Positions 17,557-27,054 of a stretch of DNA of 64,000 nt are shown piece by piece. The stretch is taken from the NCBI RefSeq assembly GCF_024733555.1, contig NZ_JANIOF010000002.1:372001-436000 (forward strand). The letters run 5' to 3'. Every line of letters begins with the position of its first letter. The first letter of the stretch is position 1. The notes under the pieces were generated by a model. The model worked only from the letters and a program-made list of their open reading frames with translations, made no database searches and had not been told where the DNA came from. The position numbers and the translations under genes are program-made. Origin of the DNA: Paenibacillus sp. SC116. GTDB taxonomy: Bacteria > Bacillota > Bacilli > Paenibacillales > Paenibacillaceae.

Positions 17557-17601
17557 CAGGTTTCATGATGAGGATATGTTATCCGACTGAATATTGCTAT
17601 G

Positions 17602-17694
17602 TTAAACAGCTGAACATATACGGTATAATAAATATTTGATATTCTAAATGTTACAAAGTATATGTGCATTCCAATGCTTCCTTTGGATATGCAC
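17602..17694 (+). promoter_or_regulatory. Promoter and hairpin upstream of idi
   Basis: TTAAAC (17602) and TATAAT (17624) with a 16-bp spacer. At 17664-17694 GTGCAT-TCCAA pairs with TTGGA-TATGCAC around an 8-nt loop in the presumed leader. No T run follows, so it is not a plain terminator. Confidence 0.45.
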
Positions 17695-17848
17695 TCGCGT
17701 AAGGGAATAGTGGACAAGCTTATCTAATAAGTGATTATAGCATGCAAACAGCGTGTAAAACTGTGATATAAGCTATTGCTCACTTCATCTATCCTAATTG
17801 CGCATAAATCCAAGCTGGAGCAGCGTGCTGCCGAGGAGGTCGTAACCG

Positions 17849-18910
17849 ATGTCAGAACGGAATAGTCAGGCTGCGCCCGCGCACGGTGCAACCGAGCAGC
17901 GGAAAGCGGAGCATGTTCGCATATGTTTGGATGAAGCAGTAAACAGTGTCGGTGTATTAACGGGACTGGAGCAATATCGTTTCCTTCACCAGGCATTGCC
18001 CGAGATAAGCTTCGATGACATTGACCTGTCTACGTCATGGTTTAGCAAGCGAGTCGCTACTCCTTTGCTAATTAGCTCAATGACAGGCGGCAGCTACGGA
18101 ACAGGCAGTATTAATCGCCGATTAGCTGAGGTGGCTGAGGCGCGTGGATGGGCAATGGGAGTAGGCTCTGTACGTGCGGCAGTGGAGAATCCAGAGGTGG
18201 CTTCTACGTTCCGATTGCGAGATGTTGCGCCTACTATACCTATTTTCGCAAACATCGGAGCTGTTCAGCTCAATGCAGGCATGGGTATTGAAGAATGCCA
18301 AAGAGCTGTAGAAATTGTAGAGGCTGATGCGTTGATACTTCACTTAAATGCACTTCAAGAAGTGTTTCAACCTGAAGGGGATATTGATTTTAGCGGATTG
18401 CTGTTCAAGATCGAACAAATATGCCGTGAACTTTCTGTCCCAGTGGGTGTGAAAGAAGTGGGCTGGGGGATCGCTGCTGATACAGCGGTACAGCTTGCTA
18501 ATGCTGGTGTTGAATTTATTGACGTCGCGGGTGCAGGCGGTACTTCATGGATTCAGGTGGAAAAGTATCGCTCCAACGATGCGATGAAGCGCAGAGCTGC
18601 TGATGCGTTTGCGGATTGGGGTATTGCGACCGCTGATAGTGTCATTCAAGTGCGCGAAGCGTTACCGGAAATGAAGATTGTCGCGAGCGGTGGGCTGCAT
18701 AATGGGGTTGAAGCAGCTAAGGCTATTGCTTTGGGTGCGGATGCTGCGGGCTTCGGGCGATCGCTGTTGCAGGCAGCTGTTGATTCCGATGAAGCGATTG
18801 ATGATGTGTTGGCTCAGATTGAGTTCGAACTTCGCGTAACGATGTTCGGCATTGGGGCACGTACGATCGAGGAGCTGCGCCATACGAAACGTCTTTTGAA
18901 AAAGATATAA
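17849..18910 (+). CDS. fni: Type 2 isopentenyl-diphosphate delta-isomerase
   Basis: 353-residue FMN- and NAD(P)H-dependent enzyme interconverting IPP and DMAPP for isoprenoid synthesis. Supporting motifs are QRKAEHVRICL near residue 17 (substrate contacts), SSMTGG, GVGSVRAA, HLNALQEVFQPEGD with the catalytic-region Gln/Glu, and the FMN phosphate loops GAGGTSW and SGGLHNG. Length matches IDI-2 (about 340-350). Ribosome binding site CGAGGAGGT precedes ATG 17849. It is monocistronic with its own terminator. No carotenoid or other isoprenoid genes are adjacent. Confidence 0.95.
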   Translation: MSERNSQAAPAHGATEQRKAEHVRICLDEAVNSVGVLTGLEQYRFLHQALPEISFDDIDLSTSWFSKRVATPLLISSMTGGSYGTGSINRRLAEVAEARGWAMGVGSVRAAVENPEVASTFRLRDVAPTIPIFANIGAVQLNAGMGIEECQRAVEIVEADALILHLNALQEVFQPEGDIDFSGLLFKIEQICRELSVPVGVKEVGWGIAADTAVQLANAGVEFIDVAGAGGTSWIQVEKYRSNDAMKRRAADAFADWGIATADSVIQVREALPEMKIVASGGLHNGVEAAKAIALGADAAGFGRSLLQAAVDSDEAIDDVLAQIEFELRVTMFGIGARTIEELRHTKRLLKKI

Positions 18911-18948
18911 CAGGAGCATAAGTAAGTTCATATTGCTTAGTTCTAACG

Positions 18949-18986
18949 AGCCGATGACAGCGGATAGACCGCTGTATCGGCTTTTT
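18949..18986 (+). terminator. Terminator after idi
   Basis: AGCCGAT-ACAGCGG and CCGCTGT-ATCGGCT form a long stem with a 5-nt loop, then TTTTTG. Confidence 0.92.
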
Positions 18987-19151
18987 GAAATTACGGCTAT
19001 TATATGTTGTATTTTATATGAGTATTTAACTACATATACATCAGAGTACTAGTGCATATGTAATTGACCGTGTACTTCATTGATTAATTGGCTAGAAGTG
19101 CCGGGATATGTATGTAGAGTGGCTGGATCTTTTACATCGGGGGCTGACAGC

Positions 19152-20930
19152 ATGAAACAAAAGGTAGCAACTATCACTCGTTCAATGCAAGTTGTTTTTC
19201 AAAAGAAGAGAATGTCCATTAAGCAGCGATTCATTATTCTTGTAAGCATTATTACGGTTGGATTTATTATTGCGGGAACGGTGTCTAATCTTCATTCGAG
19301 GACACTTGTCGATAGCATGGATCAAATGTACAACGAACATATGCAAAATGTCATTCGCGCAGAGAAAATGATGCTTGCCTTCAAGCAGTCTGAGTTGTAC
19401 TTGGAACGTACGATTGAAAGTGAAACGATGGATGAGGCAACGGGGCATGTCAATGACTACATGCGCTTCATTATGGAGATTCGACAGCCGCTGCAGGAAA
19501 TCGTTAAGAGTGGACATGGGCAGCAGGCGGTAAAGTATTTGGAAGCGATCGAGACACATTTATTTAAGTTGGAATATTTGGCTGCAGAGATGAAAGGATA
19601 TATTGCTGACGGTAAGTTGGAACAATTTAAAGCAGAAATCGAAGCGGAAATAAGACCGATTGAGAAAAAAGTTTTCGCTGATATGCTGCTTATTGAGGAA
19701 AGCAGTGTAAGGGCAGCGGAACAAATTTATTTGGATAACAAGTCGGATGCGATTCAAAGTCGCACGTTAAATATTTTCATTATGATTGTTATGGCTATCA
19801 GTTGTATATGGATGGGAATAGCAACAAGTAAGGCGATCCGCAAGCCAATTGACTCGCTTCAGCATTTGATGGCTAGAGCAGCAGGCGGAGATTCGAGTGC
19901 TACAAGTACGGATATAGGCACTGACGAGTTAGGTCGTCTATCGGTAAGCTACAACGAAATGATTCAAGGCCTGAAGCAGCTGATTGAACTCATTCAAACG
20001 AGTACCAGTGTGCTAATGGATAATGTATCTGTCGTTGCTGAATTTGCGGTACAGTCTCAGCAAGGCGCTCAACAGACGGCAGCGGCAATGCAGCGAACAG
20101 ACGAAAGCGCCAAGCGCCAACAGTCTTCTGCTGGAGAAACGCTGCGCGCGATGGAGGATATGGCAAACAGCATCCAGCATATTGTTCACGCTACGACTGA
20201 AGTTGCCGATATTACACAACATGCAAGCCAGCATGCAGCGCAGGGAGCTACAACGATGGAGCAGGCCGTTACGGAAATGGATCGTGTCCATCAAGCCGTT
20301 CAGAGCGCTGATCATACGTTACAAGAGCTGCAGCAGCATTCGAAAGCAATTGTTCATGTGATTACGATTATTCAGCAAATTAGTTCGCAGACTTCCTTAT
20401 TGGCAATCAACGCCTCCATCGAAGCAGCTCGTGCAGGTGAGCATGGCAGAGGATTCAGTGTCGTTGCGGATGAAGTTCGCCATCTTGCAGAACAATCTGG
20501 AGATTCACTAAAACGAATAAGCAGTATGGTTGATGCCATTCAGCGCAATACAGGGTATATGGCAGAGGCAATGTCTGAAGTATCTAATCAGACGCAAGCG
20601 GGTCAAGAGACCGTAACTGCAGCGGGTGTGATGTTCAACGATCTTCATCAGCAGATTAGCCAAGTGGTGGAGCAAACAGAGTCTGTATCGGCGTCTGTGC
20701 AAGAGATGAGTGCTTGCACAGAGGAAATTACAGCTGCCAGCTCGGAGATGGCTGCTCTGTCTCAGAATGCTGCGGAAGAAGTTCAGCTTGTTACAACGAT
20801 GACGACCACGCAGCTGGATCAGATGAGTCGAATATCGACAATTTTAGACGAGCTGTATGAAATGGCATTCGGACTCGACGAGCAAGTCAATAAATTCCGA
20901 TTAGAAGTAGAAGTAGACAGTAAGATATAG
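19152..20930 (+). CDS. Methyl-accepting chemotaxis protein
   Basis: 592-residue transmembrane chemoreceptor. A first membrane helix lies around residues 26-44 and a second near 205-225, bracketing a helical extracellular ligand domain of the four-helix-bundle type. A HAMP domain follows ([20 protein letters not shown]). The cytoplasmic signalling rod contains the hairpin tip [20 protein letters not shown], the contact site for CheA/CheW. The adaptation region has several Gln/Glu pairs. ATG 19152 has a weak GGGGGC upstream; a TTG at 19080 would add 24 residues and ATG 19212 would shorten it, so the start is uncertain. The gene is isolated from other chemotaxis genes. Ligand unknown. Confidence 0.9.
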   Translation: MKQKVATITRSMQVVFQKKRMSIKQRFIILVSIITVGFIIAGTVSNLHSRTLVDSMDQMYNEHMQNVIRAEKMMLAFKQSELYLERTIESETMDEATGHVNDYMRFIMEIRQPLQEIVKSGHGQQAVKYLEAIETHLFKLEYLAAEMKGYIADGKLEQFKAEIEAEIRPIEKKVFADMLLIEESSVRAAEQIYLDNKSDAIQSRTLNIFIMIVMAISCIWMGIATSKAIRKPIDSLQHLMARAAGGDSSATSTDIGTDELGRLSVSYNEMIQGLKQLIELIQTSTSVLMDNVSVVAEFAVQSQQGAQQTAAAMQRTDESAKRQQSSAGETLRAMEDMANSIQHIVHATTEVADITQHASQHAAQGATTMEQAVTEMDRVHQAVQSADHTLQELQQHSKAIVHVITIIQQISSQTSLLAINASIEAARAGEHGRGFSVVADEVRHLAEQSGDSLKRISSMVDAIQRNTGYMAEAMSEVSNQTQAGQETVTAAGVMFNDLHQQISQVVEQTESVSASVQEMSACTEEITAASSEMAALSQNAAEEVQLVTTMTTTQLDQMSRISTILDELYEMAFGLDEQVNKFRLEVEVDSKI

Positions 20931-21160
20931 TAAGGAAAGTAAGAAGCAGTACGTGCAGGTAAGAGTAGTAAAGATCATTATGGGAACAGTAAATGGTAAA
21001 GAATAATCGCAAACAGGTACTGCCAGTATAGACTTTGGATACCGGTAACAATTACCTTTAGCAATTAGTGGTATGTTGTGATTAAAATGGTCTTTATACT
21101 TATCGGTCCTACGACCAGATCACAATCGGATATAGAGTAGAGAGGGTGTCCATCAGCAGC

Positions 21161-22519
21161 ATGTCAAACAAGCAAGAAAGTCCTTCTACCGTAGACAAGA
21201 AGGCTGGCACAACAGAACGATTCAGTTCCGCAGGTTTTATTTTGGCGGCGATCGGAAGTTCTGTAGGTTTGGGTAACATTTGGAAATTCACTTACGTAAC
21301 AGGACAGAATGGCGGAGGTGCCTTCTTCCTATTGTTCATTGCCTGCTTGTGTATCGTTGGCTTACCCGTATTATTAGGAGAATTAGCAGTTGGTCGTGCG
21401 GGACGCGGCGATGCCGTTATCTCTTTTACTAAGCTTTCAGGAAAGAAGTGGTGGGGCGCCCTAGGCTTTATTGCCGTTCTGTCTGCCTTTCTCATTATGA
21501 CTTTTTACAGTACCATCGCTGGTTGGACGCTGCATTATGCGGTGCAGTCGATAAGCGGCGCTTTATTTGAGAGTTCAGATTATCAAGCAGTATTTAATGC
21601 ATTTACAGCAAGTTCAGCTCCTATTTGGTGGCAAATCGTTATCTTTGGGATAACGGGTGTTGTCATTGCAAAAGGAATTTCAAGCGGTATTGAGAAGTTC
21701 AATAAAATTGTCATCCCGGGTTTGCTCATTATTCTTGTCATTATGCTCATGCGCACATTGACATTGGATGGTGCTGCGGAAGGTATTCGTTACTTCCTGT
21801 ACCCCGATTTCTCACAGCTTACTTTCACATCTGCACTTGAAGCATTAGGCTTAGCATTCTTCTCGCTTTCGCTTGGTATGGGTGCTATGCTTACGTACGG
21901 TGCTTATGTGGAAAAACATCAATCTTTAACGGCAGCGACGCTTGCGGTTGGGGCAGGAGATTTGGCATATGCACTCATTGCAGGCCTCATCATTTTCCCG
22001 ACGACATTTACATTCGGAATTGCACCGAATTCAGGTCCAGGACTTGTTTTCGTAGCGCTACCTGCCGCATTCGCTGCGATGCCATTCGGTAATTTGTTCG
22101 GGGGTCTCTTCTTTATCTTATTAGCGATTGCCGCGATCACGTCTTGTCTTGCTTTGATTGAAGTGCCTGCTGCGTACTTAATGCGCAAGTACGGTCATGG
22201 TCGTAAGAAGGCAACGATAACTGTAATGATTGCGATGTACGTGGTGGCTCTTCCTGTAACATTAGCAGCAGGTGGTGTGTTGACGGATGTCAAGCTTGGT
22301 GGTCGCAATTTGTTTGACTGGTTGGATTTCGTAACGTCTAATATTATGCTCCCGCTCGGTGGCTTGTTTGTGACCATTCTAGTCGGCTTTGTCTGGAAAG
22401 GCGCAGGGGAAGAAGCAGGTTTGAAAGGATGGTGGCTTAAAGCGTGGATGTTCTCGATGCGCTATATTGCCCCAATTCTAATTGTGCTTATCTTCCTCAA
22501 GTATGCAGGAATCATTTAA
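21161..22519 (+). CDS. Sodium:neurotransmitter symporter-family transporter
   Basis: 452-residue integral membrane protein with 11-12 hydrophobic segments. The N-terminal helix 1 block FILAAIGSSVGLGNIWKFTY is the hallmark of bacterial NSS/SNF transporters related to LeuT and TnaT, with the unwound substrate and Na+ site around GSSVGLGN. It is expected to import an amino acid with Na+. The start is uncertain between ATG 21161 and GTG 21146; AGAGGG lies 14 bp before the ATG, so neither spacing is ideal. Followed by a strong terminator; no partner genes. Confidence 0.92.
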   Translation: MSNKQESPSTVDKKAGTTERFSSAGFILAAIGSSVGLGNIWKFTYVTGQNGGGAFFLLFIACLCIVGLPVLLGELAVGRAGRGDAVISFTKLSGKKWWGALGFIAVLSAFLIMTFYSTIAGWTLHYAVQSISGALFESSDYQAVFNAFTASSAPIWWQIVIFGITGVVIAKGISSGIEKFNKIVIPGLLIILVIMLMRTLTLDGAAEGIRYFLYPDFSQLTFTSALEALGLAFFSLSLGMGAMLTYGAYVEKHQSLTAATLAVGAGDLAYALIAGLIIFPTTFTFGIAPNSGPGLVFVALPAAFAAMPFGNLFGGLFFILLAIAAITSCLALIEVPAAYLMRKYGHGRKKATITVMIAMYVVALPVTLAAGGVLTDVKLGGRNLFDWLDFVTSNIMLPLGGLFVTILVGFVWKGAGEEAGLKGWWLKAWMFSMRYIAPILIVLIFLKYAGII

Positions 22520-22551
22520 GAGTTAGTTGAGTAGGAAAAGAAAACATAGAA

Positions 22552-22588
22552 AGCAAACCTTCTTCGTATGGGAGGTTTGCTTTTTTTA
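22552..22588 (+). terminator. Terminator after the NSS transporter gene
   Basis: AGCAAACCT-N12-AGGTTTGCT followed by TTTTTTT. Perfect 9-bp stem. Confidence 0.93.
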
Positions 22589-22712
22589 TTCAAAAATTAG
22601 TTTGAGAAAAATTACCATAAATAATAAATGTGTGTATGTGCAACCTTCGACATATATAGCCCGTCTGAAGCATGAACAAAAACAACAACACAACTTTGAG
22701 GAGGTACTAGTT

Positions 22713-23654
22713 ATGAAAGCATGGAATAAACTTCTCCTAACTACAACAGCCGTTACACTTCTAGCACTACCATTGTCAGCATCCGCTCTTAGCAGCGTAA
22801 ATGCAACAGGACCAGTTCCTACTGCAAAGGTTATCGAAAACAAGAAAGACCAAGCTGAACAAGCTGCTACAAAAGGATTATTGGAAGAGATTAAACATAC
22901 AAAGACAGGCAGCCAAGTCCTTGTTAAAGGTGAAGGCGTACGCCCAGTAGATCAAGATACGATTATCCTAAATATTAATAGCAGTGTGCCAGTTGTTGAC
23001 CAACATGGCAAACCAGCTGATTTGGTGGAAGCCTTGCAGCAAGAATGGACGGTAACTGCCTATTATAACCCAGCAATTACGAAGAGCTTGCCAGCTAAAG
23101 GCAATGCGGAGAAGTTCGTAGTTGAGCGTCCGGAGGTTAAAGCGATGGTATCTACAGGTATCGTTGATTCCACAGGAAAAGATCGTGTCGTTATGGTTGG
23201 CGATAGCAAAATTGTACTGAACTTGTCTGAAGATACAGTGATCACAGATAAGAACGGCAAAGTGCTTAAGCAGTCCGATCTGAAGGCTGGTCAGCGTATT
23301 GAAGCTCACTATGGCCCGATGATGACAGCAAGTTTGCCGCCAATCAGCCCAGCTCAAAAGATTGTTGTCTTGGGTGAAACAAGCCGCGTAGAAGGTGTTG
23401 TCGCGAAAGATATGAGCAAAGATGCGAAGAGCATCCATATCGATACGGCAGGCGACAAGAAAATGGAGAACGATATGATTCTTCATATCAACGAGGATAC
23501 TTCCATTATTAACATTGTTGGCACACCAGTGAAGCCAGAAGAGATCAAGAAAGGTACGAAGGTAGCTGCTTATCATTCTCTGGCAACTACATTCTCCATT
23601 CCTGCGCAAAGCAGTGCTTATGTAATTGTTGTGCTACCTGAACCAGTAAAATAA
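22713..23654 (+). CDS. Secreted protein with three ~80-residue repeats
   Basis: 313-residue exported protein of unknown function. The signal peptide is clear: positive start, hydrophobic core LLLTTTAVTLLALPLS and a probable cut after ASA or nearby. The mature part contains three diverged repeats of about 75-85 residues. Each has a beta-rich LNI/LNL/LHI strand, an Asp/Ser-rich turn, a Gly-Lys or Gly-Thr turn, a stretch like LKAGQRIEAHYGP, a (T/K)xSLP or FSIP element and a final hydrophobic KIVVL-type strand. This resembles small OB-like repeat domains of the DUF5666 kind, but I would not assign it. The chosen ATG follows GAGGAGGTACTAG; a longer in-frame reading from 22527 runs through the upstream terminator. 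Confidence 0.8.
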   Translation: MKAWNKLLLTTTAVTLLALPLSASALSSVNATGPVPTAKVIENKKDQAEQAATKGLLEEIKHTKTGSQVLVKGEGVRPVDQDTIILNINSSVPVVDQHGKPADLVEALQQEWTVTAYYNPAITKSLPAKGNAEKFVVERPEVKAMVSTGIVDSTGKDRVVMVGDSKIVLNLSEDTVITDKNGKVLKQSDLKAGQRIEAHYGPMMTASLPPISPAQKIVVLGETSRVEGVVAKDMSKDAKSIHIDTAGDKKMENDMILHINEDTSIINIVGTPVKPEEIKKGTKVAAYHSLATTFSIPAQSSAYVIVVLPEPVK

Positions 23655-23658
23655 GACA

Positions 23659-23712
23659 AAGAACACAAACAACCCCAGTCGCTTATTAGCAGCTGGGGTT
23701 GTTTGTGTTCTT
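23659..23712. terminator. Very long perfect hairpin after the repeat protein
   Basis: A 20-bp perfect stem (arms 23659-23678 and 23693-23712) with a 14-nt loop, five bases past the stop. On the plus strand no T run follows; A-rich sequence after it would give T on the minus strand only upstream of the stem. It probably ends or stabilises the transcript. Confidence 0.6.
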
Positions 23713-24180
23713 GTATAAAAAAAGGGAGAATGTCGTTCAATATAGGAATAACCGCTTATAGCGATGTTGAAACATGTCTTCGTTTGACGAAAGATAGAAC
23801 TTATTGTCAATAGGATAAAATATTCATTTTCGAATATTTTTTTGATTCAATAGGAGGATAAAAAAGGAAGACGCCGAATACAAATATTGTCGAATTCTCG
23901 ATTATGTCATTTATAATGCAATCGCAATAAAGGAGGTGGAAAGCAAGATCAGAAGTTTTTAATATCTGTATATTATCCACATGATTTGAACCTATCGGAT
24001 TTATATTTCCTGCGCATGAACCATTTTTCTAATTTTCGAGAGAGCAACTAGTACTCTTTATAAGCTAAACTCACTTCATTTCTCTTTCATTCGTCATATC
24101 TTCTTTAATGCCATACACAAGCGCTGCTGAAAGATAGGAAGCAGACGCCTATTTCTAAATGCATAGTACGGAGGGGCGCT
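23713..24180 (+). promoter_or_regulatory. Long leader of the acyltransferase-ketoreductase-dehydratase genes
   Basis: 468 bp without a gene. Candidate promoter: TTGTCG (23887) and TATAAT (23912), 19-bp spacer. The palindrome-like TGTCGAA...CGATTAT block (23888-23907) overlaps the -35 and recurs in the second leader of the cluster. An AAAGGAGGTGG at 23931 has no usable start codon behind it. The 3' part is pyrimidine-rich. It probably holds a regulator site and a structured 5' UTR. Confidence 0.5.
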
Positions 24181-25125
24181 ATGGGAAAAGTGGCTTTCTT
24201 GTTCCCTGGTCAGGGATCTCAAATCGTAGGAATGGGTAAAAACTACGCTAGAAGATTTGGCAAAGACTTTGAATCCATTTTTGAAGAGGCTAGTGATGCG
24301 CTCGGTTTTGATTTAAGGCAGCTTTGTTATGCAGGTCCGGAACGTGATCTAATGAAGACTGAATTTGCGCAGCCGGCTATTGTGACAGTTAGTAGCGGTA
24401 TTTTGCGGGTGCTTGTTCGAGAAGGGCTGTGTCCTGATATTGTGGCTGGTCATAGTGTAGGCCAATTTTCAGCTTTAGTAGCTGCTGGTGTTCTATCATT
24501 TACAGATGCGGTGAAACTGGTACGCAAGCGTGGTGAATTCATGTCCGCTGTGCGGACACCTGGAACGATGGCTGCTGTTGTTGTATCACAACCAGAGCAT
24601 ATGTCGCAGGTGACCAGTTTAATCAAGGAAATGGATCTCGATATTGCCGGGATGAATACACCGAGCCAAATCGTCGTATCGGGCGCAAATCACATCGTTT
24701 CTATGCTATTGGAGCAGCTGCAAGCGATTCAAGGAATAAAAACGAAGCCGTTGGCCGTATCGCATGCGTTCCATTCTCGACTTATGGTTGAGATGGAAGA
24801 GCCATTGATGGCCTATGCTGCAGGTTTATCCTTCTGCGATGCTCAAATACCTGTTGTGCTCAATAAATCGGCAAAAGTAACAACAACAGCAGCAGATGTT
24901 ATGGAGGATGTTCGAGCACAATGCACGCAGCCCGTAGCTTGGAGACAGACGATTGAAGCTATTGGTCAATATGAAGTCCAACATGTCATCGAAGTAGGCG
25001 CTGGAAATACGCTCACGGGGATGATGCGCTCATTCGGGGGCCATTGGAAAGGGCAATCTACAAACTCTCCTATGGAGCTAGAGAAAGTATTGCAACTGAT
25101 GCGGAAGTTTAAAGAGGGGGCATAA
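24181..25125 (+). CDS. Discrete malonyl-CoA:ACP acyltransferase (PKS/FAS type)
   Basis: 314-residue acyltransferase loading malonyl (or a related acyl) units on the acyl carrier protein encoded downstream. The N-terminus FLFPGQGSQ is the oxyanion-hole block. The nucleophile elbow is GHSVGQ at 90-95 with Ser92; the family's usual last residue is Glu, and Gln here is typical of discrete trans-acting AT proteins in secondary metabolism. Arg117 in RKRGEFM matches the carboxylate-binding arginine expected for a malonyl-type substrate. The catalytic His is in SHAFHSRLM. Ribosome binding site GGAGGGG precedes ATG. First gene of a biosynthetic cluster; the ketoreductase starts 2 bp after its stop. 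Confidence 0.92.
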   Translation: MGKVAFLFPGQGSQIVGMGKNYARRFGKDFESIFEEASDALGFDLRQLCYAGPERDLMKTEFAQPAIVTVSSGILRVLVREGLCPDIVAGHSVGQFSALVAAGVLSFTDAVKLVRKRGEFMSAVRTPGTMAAVVVSQPEHMSQVTSLIKEMDLDIAGMNTPSQIVVSGANHIVSMLLEQLQAIQGIKTKPLAVSHAFHSRLMVEMEEPLMAYAAGLSFCDAQIPVVLNKSAKVTTTAADVMEDVRAQCTQPVAWRQTIEAIGQYEVQHVIEVGAGNTLTGMMRSFGGHWKGQSTNSPMELEKVLQLMRKFKEGA

Positions 25126-25127
25126 GG

Positions 25128-25880
25128 ATGGCATGGTTTGAGCAAGGGCAGGTTGCGGTTGTCACCGGCGGATCGAAGGGGATTGGCAAAGCGATTGTTC
25201 AAGATTTGGCTAGCCAAGGGGTAACGGTTGTTTTCACTTATTCTAGCAATGAAAAAGCAGCAATAAATATTGAAGCGGACATTATTGCCGCTGGTGGCCA
25301 CGCAAAGGCTGTACAAGTGAATGTTGCCTATGAACAGGATATCAAACGACTGTTTCAAATCGTGAAGACAGAGTACGGCAGGCTCGATATTTTGGTTAAT
25401 AATGCAGGCATTACGCAAGATGGCTTTTTGGCGGTCATGAGCGAAGCGAAGTGGGATGAAGTGCTGCAAGTGAACTTGAAAGGTACATTCTTGTGCGCGC
25501 GTGAGGCGCTCAAAGCAATGATGAAGCATAAGTCGGGCTCTATTATAAATGTGGCATCGACTAGCGGTATTACAGGCACACCTGGGCAAACCAATTATGC
25601 TGCTTCAAAGGGTGGAATGATAGCGTTTACAAAAAGCTTAGCTGCTGAAGCGGCGGCATACCAAATTAGAGCGAATGTAGTTGCTCCTGGATTTATCGAG
25701 ACGGACATGACGAAAAAAATGGACAAGCAGGTACTAGCAAAATACATGGAGCATATTCCGCTCAAGCGTATGGGGCGTCCGGAAGAAGTAGCACATTTGG
25801 TCTCATTTTTAGCCTCAAGCCGAGCTTCCTATATTACCGGGAAAGTGTACACGGTGGATGGCGGGATGGTTAACGGATAG
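25128..25880 (+). CDS. 3-oxoacyl-ACP reductase (FabG-like)
   Basis: 250-residue short-chain dehydrogenase reducing the beta-keto group of the ACP-bound chain with NAD(P)H. Cofactor loop TGGSKGIGKA starts at residue 14; NNAG is present; the catalytic set is Ser in NVASTSG plus Tyr and Lys in YAASKGG. The C-terminal block SYITGKVYTVDGG is as in FabG. It is tightly coupled to the acyltransferase gene (2-bp gap, GAGGGGGC ribosome binding site inside that gene). The neighbours argue for a dedicated pathway copy rather than the housekeeping FabG. Confidence 0.93.
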   Translation: MAWFEQGQVAVVTGGSKGIGKAIVQDLASQGVTVVFTYSSNEKAAINIEADIIAAGGHAKAVQVNVAYEQDIKRLFQIVKTEYGRLDILVNNAGITQDGFLAVMSEAKWDEVLQVNLKGTFLCAREALKAMMKHKSGSIINVASTSGITGTPGQTNYAASKGGMIAFTKSLAAEAAAYQIRANVVAPGFIETDMTKKMDKQVLAKYMEHIPLKRMGRPEEVAHLVSFLASSRASYITGKVYTVDGGMVNG

Positions 25881-25935
25881 ACGCACGACATGAGCAACTA
25901 ACCATAATTGTTATACATACAAGGGGGATTCATAA

Positions 25936-26466
25936 TTGAAAACGATACTGAATGCTGATGATATTCGTTTGCTTCTGCCGCATCGCTGGCCTTTTCTATT
26001 GCTCGACCGCATAGTCGAATTGAAGCCAGGCGTGAGTGGTGTTGGAATTAAGAACGTTACAGTGAGCGAACCGTTTTTCGAGGGGCATTTCCCAAAAGAA
26101 TCGATTATGCCGGGCGTTCTTATCGTAGAGGCATTGGCCCAGATGACGGCACTCGTGCACATAACAGGTGCGTTATATGAAATGCAGCAGGGCGATGGCA
26201 ATAGTGAACCAGTAGTTAGCCGCGAAAGTATACAGAAGTTGTTGGCTGGAGAAGGTGAAGATATTTCTTCAAAAGTGGGCTATTTAGCCTCGATAAGGGA
26301 TTTCAAATTTATGAAGCCAGTTGTGCCAGGTGACCAGTTGTTATTGAAAGTTCAAGTGGGAAGATCGTTAGGCGCACTCTATCAAGTAAAGGTGTCTGCT
26401 ATGGTGGATAAGCAAGCTGTAGCTGAAGGCAGCTTGAACGTTTCTCACCGCGTTGATCAGGCTTAA
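25936..26466 (+). CDS. FabZ-like 3-hydroxyacyl-ACP dehydratase
   Basis: 176-residue hot-dog fold dehydratase expected to form the trans-2 double bond after the ketoreductase step. It keeps the FabZ hallmarks LLPHRWPFLLLDRI, the catalytic His in GHFPKESIMPGVLI and the Glu in VEALAQ. It is some 30 residues longer than ordinary FabZ because of an insert of polar residues at about 80-110 (between ITGALYEMQQ and KVGYLASI). The start is TTG at 25936 behind AGGGGGATTCATA. As no enoyl reductase gene is present in the cluster, double bonds are predicted to remain in the product. Confidence 0.9.
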   Translation: MKTILNADDIRLLLPHRWPFLLLDRIVELKPGVSGVGIKNVTVSEPFFEGHFPKESIMPGVLIVEALAQMTALVHITGALYEMQQGDGNSEPVVSRESIQKLLAGEGEDISSKVGYLASIRDFKFMKPVVPGDQLLLKVQVGRSLGALYQVKVSAMVDKQAVAEGSLNVSHRVDQA

Positions 26467-27054
26467 TTGGACCACAGGGTGCATAGACAAACAACCTTAG
26501 CCGCTTGAAGTGACCAAGGTTGCTCGCTATATATATTTAAGGGGAACATGCTACTGATTAATCACCACATTCTATAAAGTTGAAACGTTAAAATTTTTTT
26601 GAAAGGAGAAGGAAAAATCAAGAAAGAAGCGAATATAAAAGAAATGTCGAAAATGCGACTATTTAATCAGAAAAAAGGGTTGAATGACCGATGTTGTCAT
26701 CAATTGTAATCTGAATGGAGGGGAAATATTCCTAATCATTTCAATATGTAATTTTGTATTTAATCATCACTCATGCTAGACCAACCTACTTCACGTCTAC
26801 ATACATCATCGCTAACATCGTTTTATAAGCAAGTCCACACTTTTTTAATATCTAGTTTTCCGAATTCATTCTTTTCATTTTTCATTTCTTCTTTCTGCCC
26901 TATATCTTTTTATGTTTAAGAAACACACCACATTTATGAATTGGGCGAATTGTAAGCGATTACTCCTGTACTCGACTTTGCTGTTCTATTTTTCTGTATC
27001 TATTTTCGTGCAGGTTTGCATTCATATCGTTCATTCCACGAAGGAGGAATTCCT
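26467..27054 (+). promoter_or_regulatory. Long internal leader within the biosynthetic cluster
   Basis: 588 bp without a convincing gene between dehydratase and thioesterase. Begins with a CAACCTT/AAGGTTG hairpin (26491-26522) lacking a T run. TGTCGAAAATGCGACTATTT at 26645-26664 matches 14 of 20 positions of the motif in the first leader. A GGAGGGG at 26717 has no standard start codon behind it. The 3' end is pyrimidine-rich (CTTCTTTC), able to pair with the GAAAGAAG at about 26622. A second promoter and a regulated 5' UTR are likely. Confidence 0.5.

Noticed and set aside
19080..19151. TTG-started N-terminal extension of the chemoreceptor
   Set aside because: No ribosome binding site before TTG 19080, and the added residues are not needed before the first membrane helix.
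22527..22712. Longer reading frame for the repeat protein
   Set aside because: It starts inside the NSS terminator region and precedes a perfect ribosome binding site and signal peptide at 22713.
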